This document shows, in pieces, positions 53,131 to 61,406 of a DNA stretch of 64,000 nucleotides. The notes under the pieces were generated by a model. The model was given only the letters and a program-made list of their open reading frames with translations. It was not told the DNA's origin and did not search any database. The position numbers and the translations under genes were made by a program. The number at the start of each line of letters is the position of its first letter. The first letter of the stretch is position 1. The DNA is taken from contig NZ_FMYI01000003.1 of the NCBI RefSeq assembly GCF_900096905.1, forward strand, positions 248,001 through 312,000, read 5' to 3'. The DNA comes from Pelagirhabdus alkalitolerans. Its GTDB lineage: Bacteria > Bacillota > Bacilli > Bacillales > Amphibacillaceae.

Positions 53131-53368
53131 AGAAACACGTTCGTTTGAAGATGTGATGCAAGAACTGGAAACCATTGTTCAAAAGCTAGAAGCAGACGAT
53201 GTGCCACTGGAAAAAGCGATTAGTTACTATCAACGAGGGATAGAATTATCAAAATGGTGTGATGATAAATTATCAACAGTTGAACAACAAGTGGCTGACA
53301 TTGTGGGCGAAGACGGAACAGTAGAGACCGTTAAGCTCGAGGAGGAGAATGATGGAAACAAAGCTTAA
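53123..53368 (+). CDS. xseB: Exodeoxyribonuclease VII small subunit
   Basis: An 81-aa helical protein with RSFEDVMQELETIVQKLE and the IELSKWCDDKLSTVEQQV motif of XseB. Several copies wrap the XseA coiled coil. GAGGAGGAGACAA precedes ATG 53123. It overlaps xseA at its start and ispA at its end, so xseA-xseB-ispA form one transcription unit. Confidence 0.96.
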   Translation: MSEETRSFEDVMQELETIVQKLEADDVPLEKAISYYQRGIELSKWCDDKLSTVEQQVADIVGEDGTVETVKLEEENDGNKA

Positions 53369-54236
53369 TGAATATATTCAAAAGAATCAAACGTATCTGA
53401 ATCAAGCATTAGAAGATGCAATCGAAGATAAAGACATTCCTGAACCGTTGAAATCATCGATGCTTTACTCAATTAAAGCAGGCGGAAAACGTATTCGACC
53501 AATTTTAATGATTGCAACGATTGAAGCATTTGGTGGGGACAAAAATGTCATTTTACCAGCGGCATTAGCACTTGAATTTGTACATACGTACTCATTAATT
53601 CATGATGATTTGCCCGCAATGGATGATGATGATTTAAGACGAGGTATGCCAACAAATCATATAGAATATGATGAAGCCACGGCAATATTAGCTGGAGATG
53701 GCCTTTTAACTCAGAGCTTTGAACTGATCACAAATGCTGAGCACTTAACAACGGATCAAAAATTATTCGCTGTTAAGCGACTAAGTGAAGCGGCAGGCTC
53801 AAGAGGGATGGTCGCTGGGCAAATTCTTGATATGCAAGCTGAAAATACACAAGTTGAGTTAGATGAACTCAAGCAAATCCACCACTTAAAAACAGGTCAA
53901 TTATTGATTTATGCTATGGAGATTGCTGCATATGTTGCAGGCGCAACAGAAGAACAGCTAGATAAAATCACGGCTTGTGCAGAAGAGCTCGGTCTTTTAT
54001 TCCAAATCCAAGATGATATTTTGGATATATATGGTGATGAAGATAAAATTGGAAAAGCTGTTGGCAGTGACGAAGAGAATGATAAGAGTACATATCCTAA
54101 ATTATTAGGAATAGACGGTGCCATTAAAGAAAAAGAAGAAAAGAAAGCCCGTGCTAACAAGCTATTGAATGAAGCAAGTATAGATCAAACAATGCTTGCT
54201 GAATTGATCCAATACTTAAGCAACCGTGATCAATAA
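53352..54236 (+). CDS. ispA: Farnesyl diphosphate synthase
   Basis: IspA condenses DMAPP and two IPP units to farnesyl diphosphate, the precursor of undecaprenyl carrier lipid. The 294-aa protein has the first aspartate-rich motif in HDDLPAMDDDDLRRG, the second in FQIQDDILDIYGD, and the KAGGKRIRP substrate site. ATG 53352 is 6 bases after GGAGG; ATG 53349 is close behind. It uses the C5 units of either pathway. It is followed by the OLE RNA gene instead of dxs. Confidence 0.97.
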   Translation: METKLNEYIQKNQTYLNQALEDAIEDKDIPEPLKSSMLYSIKAGGKRIRPILMIATIEAFGGDKNVILPAALALEFVHTYSLIHDDLPAMDDDDLRRGMPTNHIEYDEATAILAGDGLLTQSFELITNAEHLTTDQKLFAVKRLSEAAGSRGMVAGQILDMQAENTQVELDELKQIHHLKTGQLLIYAMEIAAYVAGATEEQLDKITACAEELGLLFQIQDDILDIYGDEDKIGKAVGSDEENDKSTYPKLLGIDGAIKEKEEKKARANKLLNEASIDQTMLAELIQYLSNRDQ

Positions 54237-54252
54237 CGCGTTGTGGATTCAA

Positions 54253-54281
54253 TAGAAATTTATGCGAAAATATGTTATAAT
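54253..54281 (+). promoter_or_regulatory. Promoter of the OLE RNA gene
   Basis: TAGAAA (54253-54258, four of six -35 matches), a 17-base spacer and an extended -10 TGTTATAAT (54273-54281). Predicted transcription begins at about 54288, exactly at the start of the terminal stem of the RNA. Confidence 0.7.
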
Positions 54282-54287
54282 ATTTTA

Positions 54288-54886
54288 GGAATGGTGCAGT
54301 ATTCTAGTCAATTCTCCACTTCTGAAGGCAGGCCTAAAAATCTGCCAAAGGGCATATCGATGAAGTTCCTTGTGTCGGCTTGAGGCGCCCAGCCTTGGGT
54401 CGGTGCTGGGAGTTAAGGTTGTAGGGCGATCCGCAAAGGCATGTGGGCGTTGACCCTACTTCCGCGGAGGCCCATCTCTGTTGTGATGTCTTTAGCCAAA
54501 GCGTCATGATGGAATGGGGTATGAACCTGCTCAATAGGTGAAAGGGGATCCTATTGACAGCGTAGCCTGCCTTGAGTGATCTCTGAGGGGATTATAGTTA
54601 TAGCAAGTGTTTGGTTGGCCGCTAAACACCACGTTTCACCTATATGAAATCAGGATTGCAAAAGAGGCTAGGAAGTGGTTAAGAATTGTTGAGGAAAACT
54701 CCTAGACTGTTCTATTTGACGCTTAAAAAGGATTGCAGTGCGGCCTGAGTGGTAATCCAGTCTAGCTTTCGGTGACGAAGCTAAAGTGTGTTTAAAGGGG
54801 AACCGCCAGAATGGCAACATTCGGTACACATTTGGGAAAACCAACTGGACCTAAGCCGCAGTTTTTACTTTTTAAGTGACCATTCC
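54288..54886 (+). ncRNA. ole: OLE RNA (ornate, large, extremophilic)
   Basis: A 678-base region between ispA and the oapA gene has no convincing ORF, is GC-richer than its surroundings and holds many local stems, such as GCCCAGCCTTGGG. The ends pair: GGAATGGT (54288-54295) with ACCATTCC (54879-54886), giving an RNA of about 600 nt. Location after ispA, size, G-rich body and the adjacent OapA protein all identify OLE RNA. OLE forms a membrane-associated ribonucleoprotein with OapA and is linked to stress tolerance in Halalkalibacterium halodurans. The identification rests on context and size; I could not align it. RNase P RNA, tmRNA, 6S and SRP RNA do not fit. Confidence 0.9.
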
Positions 54887-54914
54887 GACTACATAATAAA
54901 AAAGAGGTAGCATA

Positions 54915-55505
54915 ATGGCGAAACCGAGATCGCAATTTAATAAAGCGCTAAAATTTAGTATAAGCATTGCCGTTATCACACTGGTGTTAGCGGCAATTTT
55001 TTCAGTTATTTCATCCTCTATTCTGAGCGGTGTACATTGGTTTTTAGGAATTATTATTGTCTTTTTAATTGTCTTTTTAGGTGTGTTTTTTGACACCCTT
55101 GGCGTAGCAGCAACAGCAGCCGTTGAAAAACCTTTTCATGCGATGGCATCTGAGAAAGTTTACGGGGCAAAGGAAGCGGTATTAATAGTCCGTAATGCTG
55201 ATCGGTTTGCGAGTTTTTGTAATGATGTGGTAGGGGATATTTCGGGTGTTATTAGTGGTACCGCTTCAGCACTCGTTGTCTTGCAACTTGCTCAAGTGTT
55301 AGGCGCAGGCGATGGGTCATTTATTCAAATCACTGTAAATGTTATCATGACAAGTATCGTCGCCGCTCTTACTGTCGGTGGGAAAGCAATGGGCAAGTAC
55401 TTAGGTATCTATCACACGACGTCAATCATCATTGTCGTCGGTAAAGCCATTGCGTTGATTGAAAGACATACAAAAATAAAAGTATTTAGTAAAAATAAAA
55501 AATAA
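54915..55505 (+). CDS. oapA: OLE-associated membrane protein OapA
   Basis: OapA anchors OLE RNA to the membrane. The 196-aa protein has about four membrane segments (FSISIAVITLVLAAIFSVI, FLGIIIVFLIVFLGVFF, VIMTSIVAALTVGG and SIIIVVGKAIAL) with a conserved cytoplasmic part (GVAATAAVEKPFHAMASE). D104 and D108 form a DXXXD pair (CNDVVGDIS), which I recall as the pair altered in dominant-negative OapA studies. AAAGAGGTAGC precedes ATG 54915, 29 bases after the predicted end of OLE. It is probably transcribed with OLE. Confidence 0.93.
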   Translation: MAKPRSQFNKALKFSISIAVITLVLAAIFSVISSSILSGVHWFLGIIIVFLIVFLGVFFDTLGVAATAAVEKPFHAMASEKVYGAKEAVLIVRNADRFASFCNDVVGDISGVISGTASALVVLQLAQVLGAGDGSFIQITVNVIMTSIVAALTVGGKAMGKYLGIYHTTSIIIVVGKAIALIERHTKIKVFSKNKK

Positions 55506-55509
55506 TTAT

Positions 55510-55525
55510 TGAATGGATCCATTCA
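55510..55525. repeat. Perfect 16-base palindrome between oapA and tlyA
   Basis: TGAATGGATCCATTCA is a perfect palindrome in the 36-base gap between oapA and tlyA. It could be an operator or a short hairpin in the joint mRNA. No T-run follows, so it is not a terminator. Confidence 0.5.
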
Positions 55526-55541
55526 GTTAGAGGTAGATGAT

Positions 55542-56366
55542 ATGACAGTAAAAAAAGTAAGACTTGATGTGTTAATGGTCGAAAGAGAATTAATTGAAAC
55601 ACGTGAAAAAGCTAAGCGTGCGATCATGGCGGGTATGGTGTTTTCTAATACAGAACGACTTGATAAACCGGGTATGAAAGTATCAGAAGATATCGATTTA
55701 TCCATTAAAGGTCGTATGATGCCTTATGTTGGGCGCGGGGGTTATAAATTAGAAAAAGCGATTGATGTATTTGATATCGCGATGGAAGGTCAAACGTTGC
55801 TAGATATCGGATCTTCAACAGGGGGCTTTACAGACTGTGCATTGCAAAATGGTGCCAAGCTAAGTTATGCATTGGATGTTGGTTATAATCAGTTGGCTTG
55901 GAAGTTAAGAAACGACCCACGTGTCAAAGTGATGGAGAGAACAAACTTTCGTCATGCAACACCAGAGTTATTTGACCGAGGGCAACCGAGTATTGCATCA
56001 ATTGATGTATCATTTATTTCTTTAAAGTTAATTTTGCCCGTTCTATCGACGATCTTAGAACCTAAAGGTGATGTGATCGCCTTAATAAAACCGCAATTTG
56101 AAGCGGGACGTGATCAAGTTGGGAAAAAAGGGATCGTAAGAGATTCTGCTATTCATATTGATGTAATTGAACGAATTGTTGATTTTGCACAACGTGAACA
56201 TTTTCATATAAAAGGATTGACGCATTCTCCTATTACAGGAGGAGATGGAAATATTGAGTTTCTTGCTCATTTCATCTATGATGAAAACAAACGATCAACT
56301 GTTGACCATAAAGAGATAGAAAACGTCGTAAGATTAGCTCATAAAGAATTGAATGCTTCAACTTAA
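55542..56366 (+). CDS. tlyA: TlyA-family rRNA 2'-O-methyltransferase (YqxC)
   Basis: A 274-aa protein with an N-terminal S4 RNA-binding domain (RLDVLMVERELIETREKAKR) and a C-terminal FtsJ-like methyltransferase domain with the SAM motif LLDIGSSTGGFTDCAL and the conserved IASIDVSFISLKLILP. It is predicted to methylate rRNA. ATG 55542 follows AGAGGTAGATG; the ATG at 55509 is upstream of that site. In B. subtilis dxs-yqxC-argR-recN is the order; here the first of these is missing. Confidence 0.93.
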   Translation: MTVKKVRLDVLMVERELIETREKAKRAIMAGMVFSNTERLDKPGMKVSEDIDLSIKGRMMPYVGRGGYKLEKAIDVFDIAMEGQTLLDIGSSTGGFTDCALQNGAKLSYALDVGYNQLAWKLRNDPRVKVMERTNFRHATPELFDRGQPSIASIDVSFISLKLILPVLSTILEPKGDVIALIKPQFEAGRDQVGKKGIVRDSAIHIDVIERIVDFAQREHFHIKGLTHSPITGGDGNIEFLAHFIYDENKRSTVDHKEIENVVRLAHKELNAST

Positions 56367-56389
56367 ATTGTTTAAAAAGGAGTGATGAA

Positions 56390-56839
56390 ATGAATAAAGG
56401 GCAGCGCCATATCAAAATTCGTGAGTACATTACCAATCATGACATTGAAACACAAGAAGAATTGGTTGATACACTTAGAAATCAAGGATTAAATGTCACA
56501 CAGGCGACCATATCCCGCGATATTAAAGAGTTGCATCTTGTGAAAGTGCCTACAACAGACGGAAGGTACAAGTACAGTTTGCCGGCCGATCAACGCTTTA
56601 ATCCACTCGAAAAATTAAAACGTTTGATGAAAGATGCATTTATTAACATTGAACAAGCGACACACTTTCTTGTGTTAAAAACATTACCTGGAAATGCAAA
56701 CGCTTTGGGTGCTTTAATTGATAATCTAGATTGGGAAGATATATTAGGAACTATTTGTGGTGATGATACGATTTTAATCATATGCACGGATGAAACCACA
56801 ACATCTGACATTAAAGAACGATTTTTAGAAATGTTGTAA
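56390..56839 (+). CDS. argR: Arginine repressor
   Basis: ArgR (AhrC in B. subtilis) is a hexameric arginine-sensing regulator of arginine synthesis and breakdown. The 149-aa protein has a winged-helix DNA-binding domain (TQATISRDIKELHLVKVP) and a C-terminal arginine-binding domain with GTICGDDTILIIC. AAGGAGTGATGAA precedes ATG 56390. It lies between tlyA and recN, a widely conserved order in Firmicutes. Confidence 0.97.
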   Translation: MNKGQRHIKIREYITNHDIETQEELVDTLRNQGLNVTQATISRDIKELHLVKVPTTDGRYKYSLPADQRFNPLEKLKRLMKDAFINIEQATHFLVLKTLPGNANALGALIDNLDWEDILGTICGDDTILIICTDETTTSDIKERFLEML

Positions 56840-56864
56840 ATCTCAAGATTTGAGGTGAGTGATT

Positions 56865-58595
56865 GTGTTAACTGAATTATCAATCAGAAATTTTGCTATT
56901 ATAGAGTCACTGACTTTATCGTTTAACGAAGGTTTAACAGTGTTAACCGGTGAGACAGGAGCGGGTAAATCGATCATTATCGATGCGATTCAATTATTAA
57001 GTGGGGGTCGAGGATCGGTTGAGTACATACGTCATGGTGAAAGTAAAGCGACATTGGAAGGTTTGTTCACCGTTGATGATAAAAAGCACGATGTTTATGC
57101 ATTGGCAGAGGAATTTGGAATCGAGCTTAATTCAGACGGTATGATTGTTTTGCACCGTACGATTAGCCAAAAAGGGAAAAATATTTGTCGGGTTAACGGA
57201 TCGCTTGTAACACTCGCCATATTAAAAGAATTTGGTCGTGTATTGATCGATGTCCATACTCAACACGAGACGCAATCACTTATGGATGTCGATAAACATT
57301 TACAGTTACTTGACCTTTACAGCCAGAAAGAGATAGAAGAGATTTTTAAAGATTATACGGGTATTTATCATCAATTGAAAAAGACAAAACAACGTATTCA
57401 TCAAATGAATGATAATGAACAAGAAATTGCGCAGCGATTAGATTTATTGAATTTCCAATTAAATGAACTACAAGCGGCTGAACTTGAGCCTAATGAAGAT
57501 GAAGCGCTGAAAGAAGAGCGTGATCGCCTCGCCAATTTCGAACGAATTTTTCAAGGAATGGAAGAGGCTTATAGTGCACTTAATGGTGAACAGAAAGCAC
57601 TGGATTGGTTGTCGCTTGGATTAACGGGACTTGAAAAAGCAAGTGAGTTTGATGACTCAGTGAAATCACTATCTGATGAGTATTCAAGTCAGTACTTCGT
57701 GTTAGAAGATATTAGTCACCGGATACGCGGTTATCTTGATGAAATTGAATATGATCCTGAACGTTTGAATTTAGTTGAATCAAGATTAAACGAACTTCAA
57801 CGACTGATGAGAAAGTATGGCAGTTCGGTTGATGAGATGCTTGACTACTTAGTGAAAACAGAAGAAGAAATTGAACAATTAGAAAATCGAGACCATTCCG
57901 TACAAGCTTTGTTTGAACAAGCAAAAGAGCTTGCCGAAGATGCTTTGGCAGAAGCGAGACATTTGCATGATATTCGCTTAAAAACAGCTACAAGCTTAGA
58001 AAAAGTTGTGGAAACTGAGTTAAAGGATTTATATTTAGAAAAAGCGCAATTCCAAGTAGACATTCAGACTAAGGTCGGCCAAGAAGGCGACCCAGAACTC
58101 GATGGACGTCCTGTCGATTTAGGAAGTAAAGGATTTGATTCCATTCAGTTCCTTCTTTCAACAAATCCAGGCGAACCCGTTAAACCACTTAAACATGTAG
58201 CATCCGGCGGAGAATTATCCCGTATTATGCTAGCGCTAAAAAAAATATTTGCCAAACATCAAGGTGTGACGAGTGTCATTTTTGATGAAGTCGATACAGG
58301 TGTAAGTGGACGTGTAGCGCAAGCCATTGCTGAGAAAATTTATTCAATTTCATCTCAGTCGCAAGTGCTCTGTATTACGCATTTACCTCAAGTCGCGTCT
58401 ATGGCCGATACACACGTACTCATTCAAAAAGAAACGACGACAGATCAAACGGTGACATCAGTAGAGACATTAAAAGAAAAAGAACGGGTTGAAGAAATTG
58501 GGCGTATGATGACGGGCACGGAACTAACAGAAACGTCAACAGAGCATGCACGTGAACTTATTCATTATTCTAATCAATTAAAGGCAAAATATTAG
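56865..58595 (+). CDS. recN: DNA repair protein RecN
   Basis: RecN is an SMC-like ATPase that gathers DNA double-strand ends. The 576-aa protein has Walker A (GETGAGKSIIIDA) at the N-terminus, a long coiled coil (about 160-380), the signature motif ASGGELSRIMLA and Walker B (VIFDEVDTGVSG) near the C-terminus. GTG 56865 is chosen so that the protein begins LTELSIRNFAII and GAGGTG is 7 bases upstream; a GTG at 56859 overlaps the site. Confidence 0.97.
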   Translation: MLTELSIRNFAIIESLTLSFNEGLTVLTGETGAGKSIIIDAIQLLSGGRGSVEYIRHGESKATLEGLFTVDDKKHDVYALAEEFGIELNSDGMIVLHRTISQKGKNICRVNGSLVTLAILKEFGRVLIDVHTQHETQSLMDVDKHLQLLDLYSQKEIEEIFKDYTGIYHQLKKTKQRIHQMNDNEQEIAQRLDLLNFQLNELQAAELEPNEDEALKEERDRLANFERIFQGMEEAYSALNGEQKALDWLSLGLTGLEKASEFDDSVKSLSDEYSSQYFVLEDISHRIRGYLDEIEYDPERLNLVESRLNELQRLMRKYGSSVDEMLDYLVKTEEEIEQLENRDHSVQALFEQAKELAEDALAEARHLHDIRLKTATSLEKVVETELKDLYLEKAQFQVDIQTKVGQEGDPELDGRPVDLGSKGFDSIQFLLSTNPGEPVKPLKHVASGGELSRIMLALKKIFAKHQGVTSVIFDEVDTGVSGRVAQAIAEKIYSISSQSQVLCITHLPQVASMADTHVLIQKETTTDQTVTSVETLKEKERVEEIGRMMTGTELTETSTEHARELIHYSNQLKAKY

Positions 58596-58632
58596 TACTT
58601 ACTGGATCATATCTAGTAAGTGCTTTTTTTTT
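58595..58632 (+). terminator. Terminator after recN
   Basis: GTACTTACT.GAT / ATC.AGTAAGTGC hairpin followed by ten T residues. Confidence 0.9.
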
Positions 58633-58744
58633 TGACATTAAAAAATAAAAGTGGAAATCATCGCTTAAATTTCAGATCATTACTGGGTTTAAAAATCAGC
58701 TTTTGAGCTCACTCTAAAGGTACACTGATTGACGAGAGAAAGGA

Positions 58745-60028
58745 GTGAAAAAGCTGAACCGTTCAAATTTTAAACATATATGTAGTCTTATTTTTTTAAC
58801 CCTTATTTTATTATTTCCACTCATGCCTGTCACACGTGATTATTTATCCATTCCCACGACACTCACGGTATACACAGACCAAGAAAATATCGAATTACCG
58901 ACTATACATGAATCGGTAGAGGCAAACCTTACAAATCATGATCATGTTGTTTCATTAAAGGATCATCACATTGCCCCACTTGCAACTGGAGAAGCAGATG
59001 TTATCTATACATTCAACCAAATTCCAATGAAAAAGGTTTCAATCAATGTAGAAGACAGAAAACATTTGATTCCAGGTGGCCATTCAATTGGCGTTAATTT
59101 AAAAACAGAAGGCGTACTTGTTGTTGGTTATCATCAATTAATGGATGAAGATGCAATATCACCTGCTAAAGACGCAGGTATAAAAGTCGGTGACTATATT
59201 TTATCTATTGATGGAACTGACATTAATCACATTGAGGATATTGAGCCTGTATTAAATTCAGCAGGTGAATCAGAAAGAAAAGTATCCGTTGACATTTTGA
59301 GATCAGACAATGTTGTCTCAAAAGAAATTGCTCCTGAATATGATGAAGAATCGGGTAGTTATAAAATGGGTGTGTATATTCGTGATTCCACTTCAGGGAT
59401 TGGAACGATGACGTTCATTGACCCAACAAATCGACAGTATGGAGCGTTAGGGCACTCGATTGCTGACCCAGACACACATCAATCGATCCAAGTTAAAACA
59501 GGTCAGATCATGCCTTCAACGATTACATCGATCTTAAAAGGAGAAAAAACAAAACCAGGAGAAAAGAAGGCATCGTTTAGTGATGATGATGTAATGGGCG
59601 ATATTGACATTAATAGTTCATACGGGGTATTCGGAACGCTTGATGTGCTTTTAGATAATGCTTTATTTAAAGAGCCATTACCTATTACAAAGCCCGATGA
59701 AGTAAAGGAAGGGCCAGCTGAACTATTAACCGTTATTGATGATGAAACCATTGAGCGATTTGATATTGAAATTATTAACAATATTGACCAAGACCAGCCC
59801 GCGACAAAAGGAATGATTATTAAAGTAACGGATGAACGCCTTTTAGATCAAACCGGTGGCATTGTTCAAGGGATGAGTGGAAGTCCAATTATACAAAACG
59901 ATCACATTGTAGGTGCTGTTACACACGTTTTTGTCAATGATCCTTCATCTGGTTATGGTATCCACATTGAGTGGATGTTACACGAGTTGAATGATCAATC
60001 AACAGAAAACATGGCAATAGCCAGTTAA
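58745..60028 (+). CDS. spoIVB: SpoIVB serine peptidase
   Basis: SpoIVB is made in the forespore and crosses the intermembrane space to trigger pro-sigma-K processing. The 427-aa protein has an N-terminal membrane segment, a PDZ domain (about 115-190, GIKVGDYILSIDGTDI) and an S55 peptidase domain with the catalytic His in ALGHSIAD and Ser in GMSGSPII. The start is unclear: GTG 58745 touches the AAAGGAG site, while the in-frame CTG 58754 has ideal spacing. Its place before spo0A matches B. subtilis. Confidence 0.95.
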   Translation: MKKLNRSNFKHICSLIFLTLILLFPLMPVTRDYLSIPTTLTVYTDQENIELPTIHESVEANLTNHDHVVSLKDHHIAPLATGEADVIYTFNQIPMKKVSINVEDRKHLIPGGHSIGVNLKTEGVLVVGYHQLMDEDAISPAKDAGIKVGDYILSIDGTDINHIEDIEPVLNSAGESERKVSVDILRSDNVVSKEIAPEYDEESGSYKMGVYIRDSTSGIGTMTFIDPTNRQYGALGHSIADPDTHQSIQVKTGQIMPSTITSILKGEKTKPGEKKASFSDDDVMGDIDINSSYGVFGTLDVLLDNALFKEPLPITKPDEVKEGPAELLTVIDDETIERFDIEIINNIDQDQPATKGMIIKVTDERLLDQTGGIVQGMSGSPIIQNDHIVGAVTHVFVNDPSSGYGIHIEWMLHELNDQSTENMAIAS

Positions 60029-60062
60029 AACACTTTCTTAGTAAAGAAGGTGTTTTTTTATT
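60027..60062 (+). terminator. Terminator after spoIVB
   Basis: AAAACAC.TTCTT / AAGAA.GTGTTTTTTT hairpin and T-run directly at the stop codon. Confidence 0.85.
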
Positions 60063-60080
60063 AAATCACATGGACTTTCA

Positions 60081-60089
60081 TGCTATAAT
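60081..60089 (+). promoter_or_regulatory. Vegetative (extended -10) promoter of spo0A
   Basis: TGCTATAAT forms an extended -10 (TG-N-TATAAT) about 150 bases before spo0A, suiting the distal vegetative promoter. The -35 is poor. Confidence 0.5.
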
Positions 60090-60174
60090 AGCGAGTGAGA
60101 TGTTATATATTAGCAAAAATAATAGCGAACAATTAGAAGTTTCGTCGATTACGTATTTTTCTTAATTTAAAACA

Positions 60175-60199
60175 AGGAATGCACGGCTTGTTGTCGAAT
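60175..60199 (+). promoter_or_regulatory. Sigma-H promoter and Spo0A box of spo0A
   Basis: AGGAAT (60175-60180) and GTCGAAT (60193-60199, GAAT perfect for RNNGAAT) form a sigma-H-type promoter. The perfect Spo0A box TTGTCGAA (60191-60198) overlaps the -10. In B. subtilis spo0A has two promoters and Spo0A controls the switch, so the layout is conserved. Confidence 0.7.
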
Positions 60200-60239
60200 T
60201 TACAGTTAGTACCTAGCGGTCATTTGAGGAGGAAAAAGG

Positions 60240-61019
60240 ATGAATAAAATCAAAGTGTGTTTAGTGGATGACAATCAAGAATTAATCACGATGATGTCAA
60301 AGAGTATGGAAGACCAAGCGGACATAGAAGTTGTCGGCACAGCTCAAAATGGGAAAGAAAGTCTTCAACTTATCGAAGATACACAACCTGATGTTGTTGT
60401 GCTCGATATTATTATGCCGCACATGGATGGTTTAGCTGTTTTATCATCGATTCATGAACTAGAGTTAAAAAAACAGCCTAAGATCATTATGCTGACAGCT
60501 TTTGGTCAAGAAGATGTGATGAAAAAAGCAGCTGATTTAGGGGCCTCATACTTTATATTAAAACCGTTTGATCTTCATTATTTAATTGACCAAATTAGAC
60601 ATGTCAATGGTCAACCTATGACTGAGCGTAAAACAGCCAAGCATGCTGATCACAATCAAAAGAAATTTGATTTAGAAGCAAGCATCACGAATATCATACA
60701 TGAGGTAGGCGTACCAGCACATATTAAAGGCTATATGTACTTACGAGAAGCTATCACGATGATCTTCAATGATATTGAATTATTAGGCTCGATTACAAAA
60801 GTGTTGTACCCAGACATTGCTAAAAAATACAATACAACCTCGTCTCGTGTAGAGCGCGCAATCAGACATGCGATTGAAGTCGCTTGGAATAGAGGCAATA
60901 TTGATTCTATCTCTGACTTATTCGGTTATACCATTAGTAATACAAAAGCAAAACCAACAAATTCCGAATTCATTGCCATGGTTGCTGATCATTTACGATT
61001 AGAATATCGAGCGAGTTAA
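60240..61019 (+). CDS. spo0A: Sporulation master regulator Spo0A
   Basis: Spo0A is the phosphorelay end-point and decides entry into sporulation. The 259-aa protein has a receiver domain (residues 1-125) with D10, D11 and the phospho-acceptor D56 (VVLDIIMPHMDG), and a lysine in YFILKPF. The C-terminal DNA-binding domain has the recognition-helix region TTSSRVERAIRHAIEVAWNRG. GAGGAGGAAAAAGG precedes ATG 60240. Full length and intact, so the organism should be able to start sporulation. Confidence 0.98.
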   Translation: MNKIKVCLVDDNQELITMMSKSMEDQADIEVVGTAQNGKESLQLIEDTQPDVVVLDIIMPHMDGLAVLSSIHELELKKQPKIIMLTAFGQEDVMKKAADLGASYFILKPFDLHYLIDQIRHVNGQPMTERKTAKHADHNQKKFDLEASITNIIHEVGVPAHIKGYMYLREAITMIFNDIELLGSITKVLYPDIAKKYNTTSSRVERAIRHAIEVAWNRGNIDSISDLFGYTISNTKAKPTNSEFIAMVADHLRLEYRAS

Positions 61020-61057
61020 CATTTGTTTTTGACTATTTAGATATCAATCTTTATAAA

Positions 61058-61100
61058 TGATTCCTCTCTCACGTCTTATGGCGTTGAGTGAGGAATTATT
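61058..61100 (+). terminator. Terminator after spo0A
   Basis: ATTCCTC.CTCACG / CGT.GAGTGAGGAAT hairpin followed by TATTTGTTT, a moderate T-run. Confidence 0.7.
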
Positions 61101-61406
61101 TGTTTAGAATATGAAAAGAGAAATTGTAAAGTTTAAAATTAATTTAACACACGATCCCTTAAACCAATTGGTCAATTGAAAAATCAACTAACATTTTTAT
61201 ATTAAAATGTTATCGTTGTTTAATAAACACCTTTTAATCTTCTATGTGGATACATTTAAATTTAAATGAAATATTATATACTTTTATTAGTAAAATGTCA
61301 TTTTGTATTAGAAATCAAATTAATTTCAATAAAAAACATAATTTTTTTATCAGATTTAATGATAATTATGATAACATTAACATGTATGAACAAGGGAGGG
61401 AAATAA
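61101..61406. other. AT-rich gap before the Mrr-like gene
   Basis: This stretch without a gene is markedly AT-rich. It contains a hairpin AACATTTT / AAAATGTT at 61190-61211, but no clear promoter and no convincing ORF. A 77-codon frame from 61244 is low-complexity, lacks a ribosome binding site and overlaps the next gene. The composition change marks the left edge of an accessory patch. Confidence 0.6.

Noticed and set aside
54334..54534. Minus-strand ORF of 66 codons inside the ispA-oapA gap
   Set aside because: It has no ribosome binding site, a low-complexity arginine-, serine- and proline-rich product, and overlaps a region with extensive RNA stems. It is a by-product of the OLE RNA gene.
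54288..54886. RNase P RNA, tmRNA, 6S or SRP RNA as identity of the large ncRNA
   Set aside because: None of the conserved core sequences of these RNAs is visible, and the ispA/oapA context and length fit OLE RNA.
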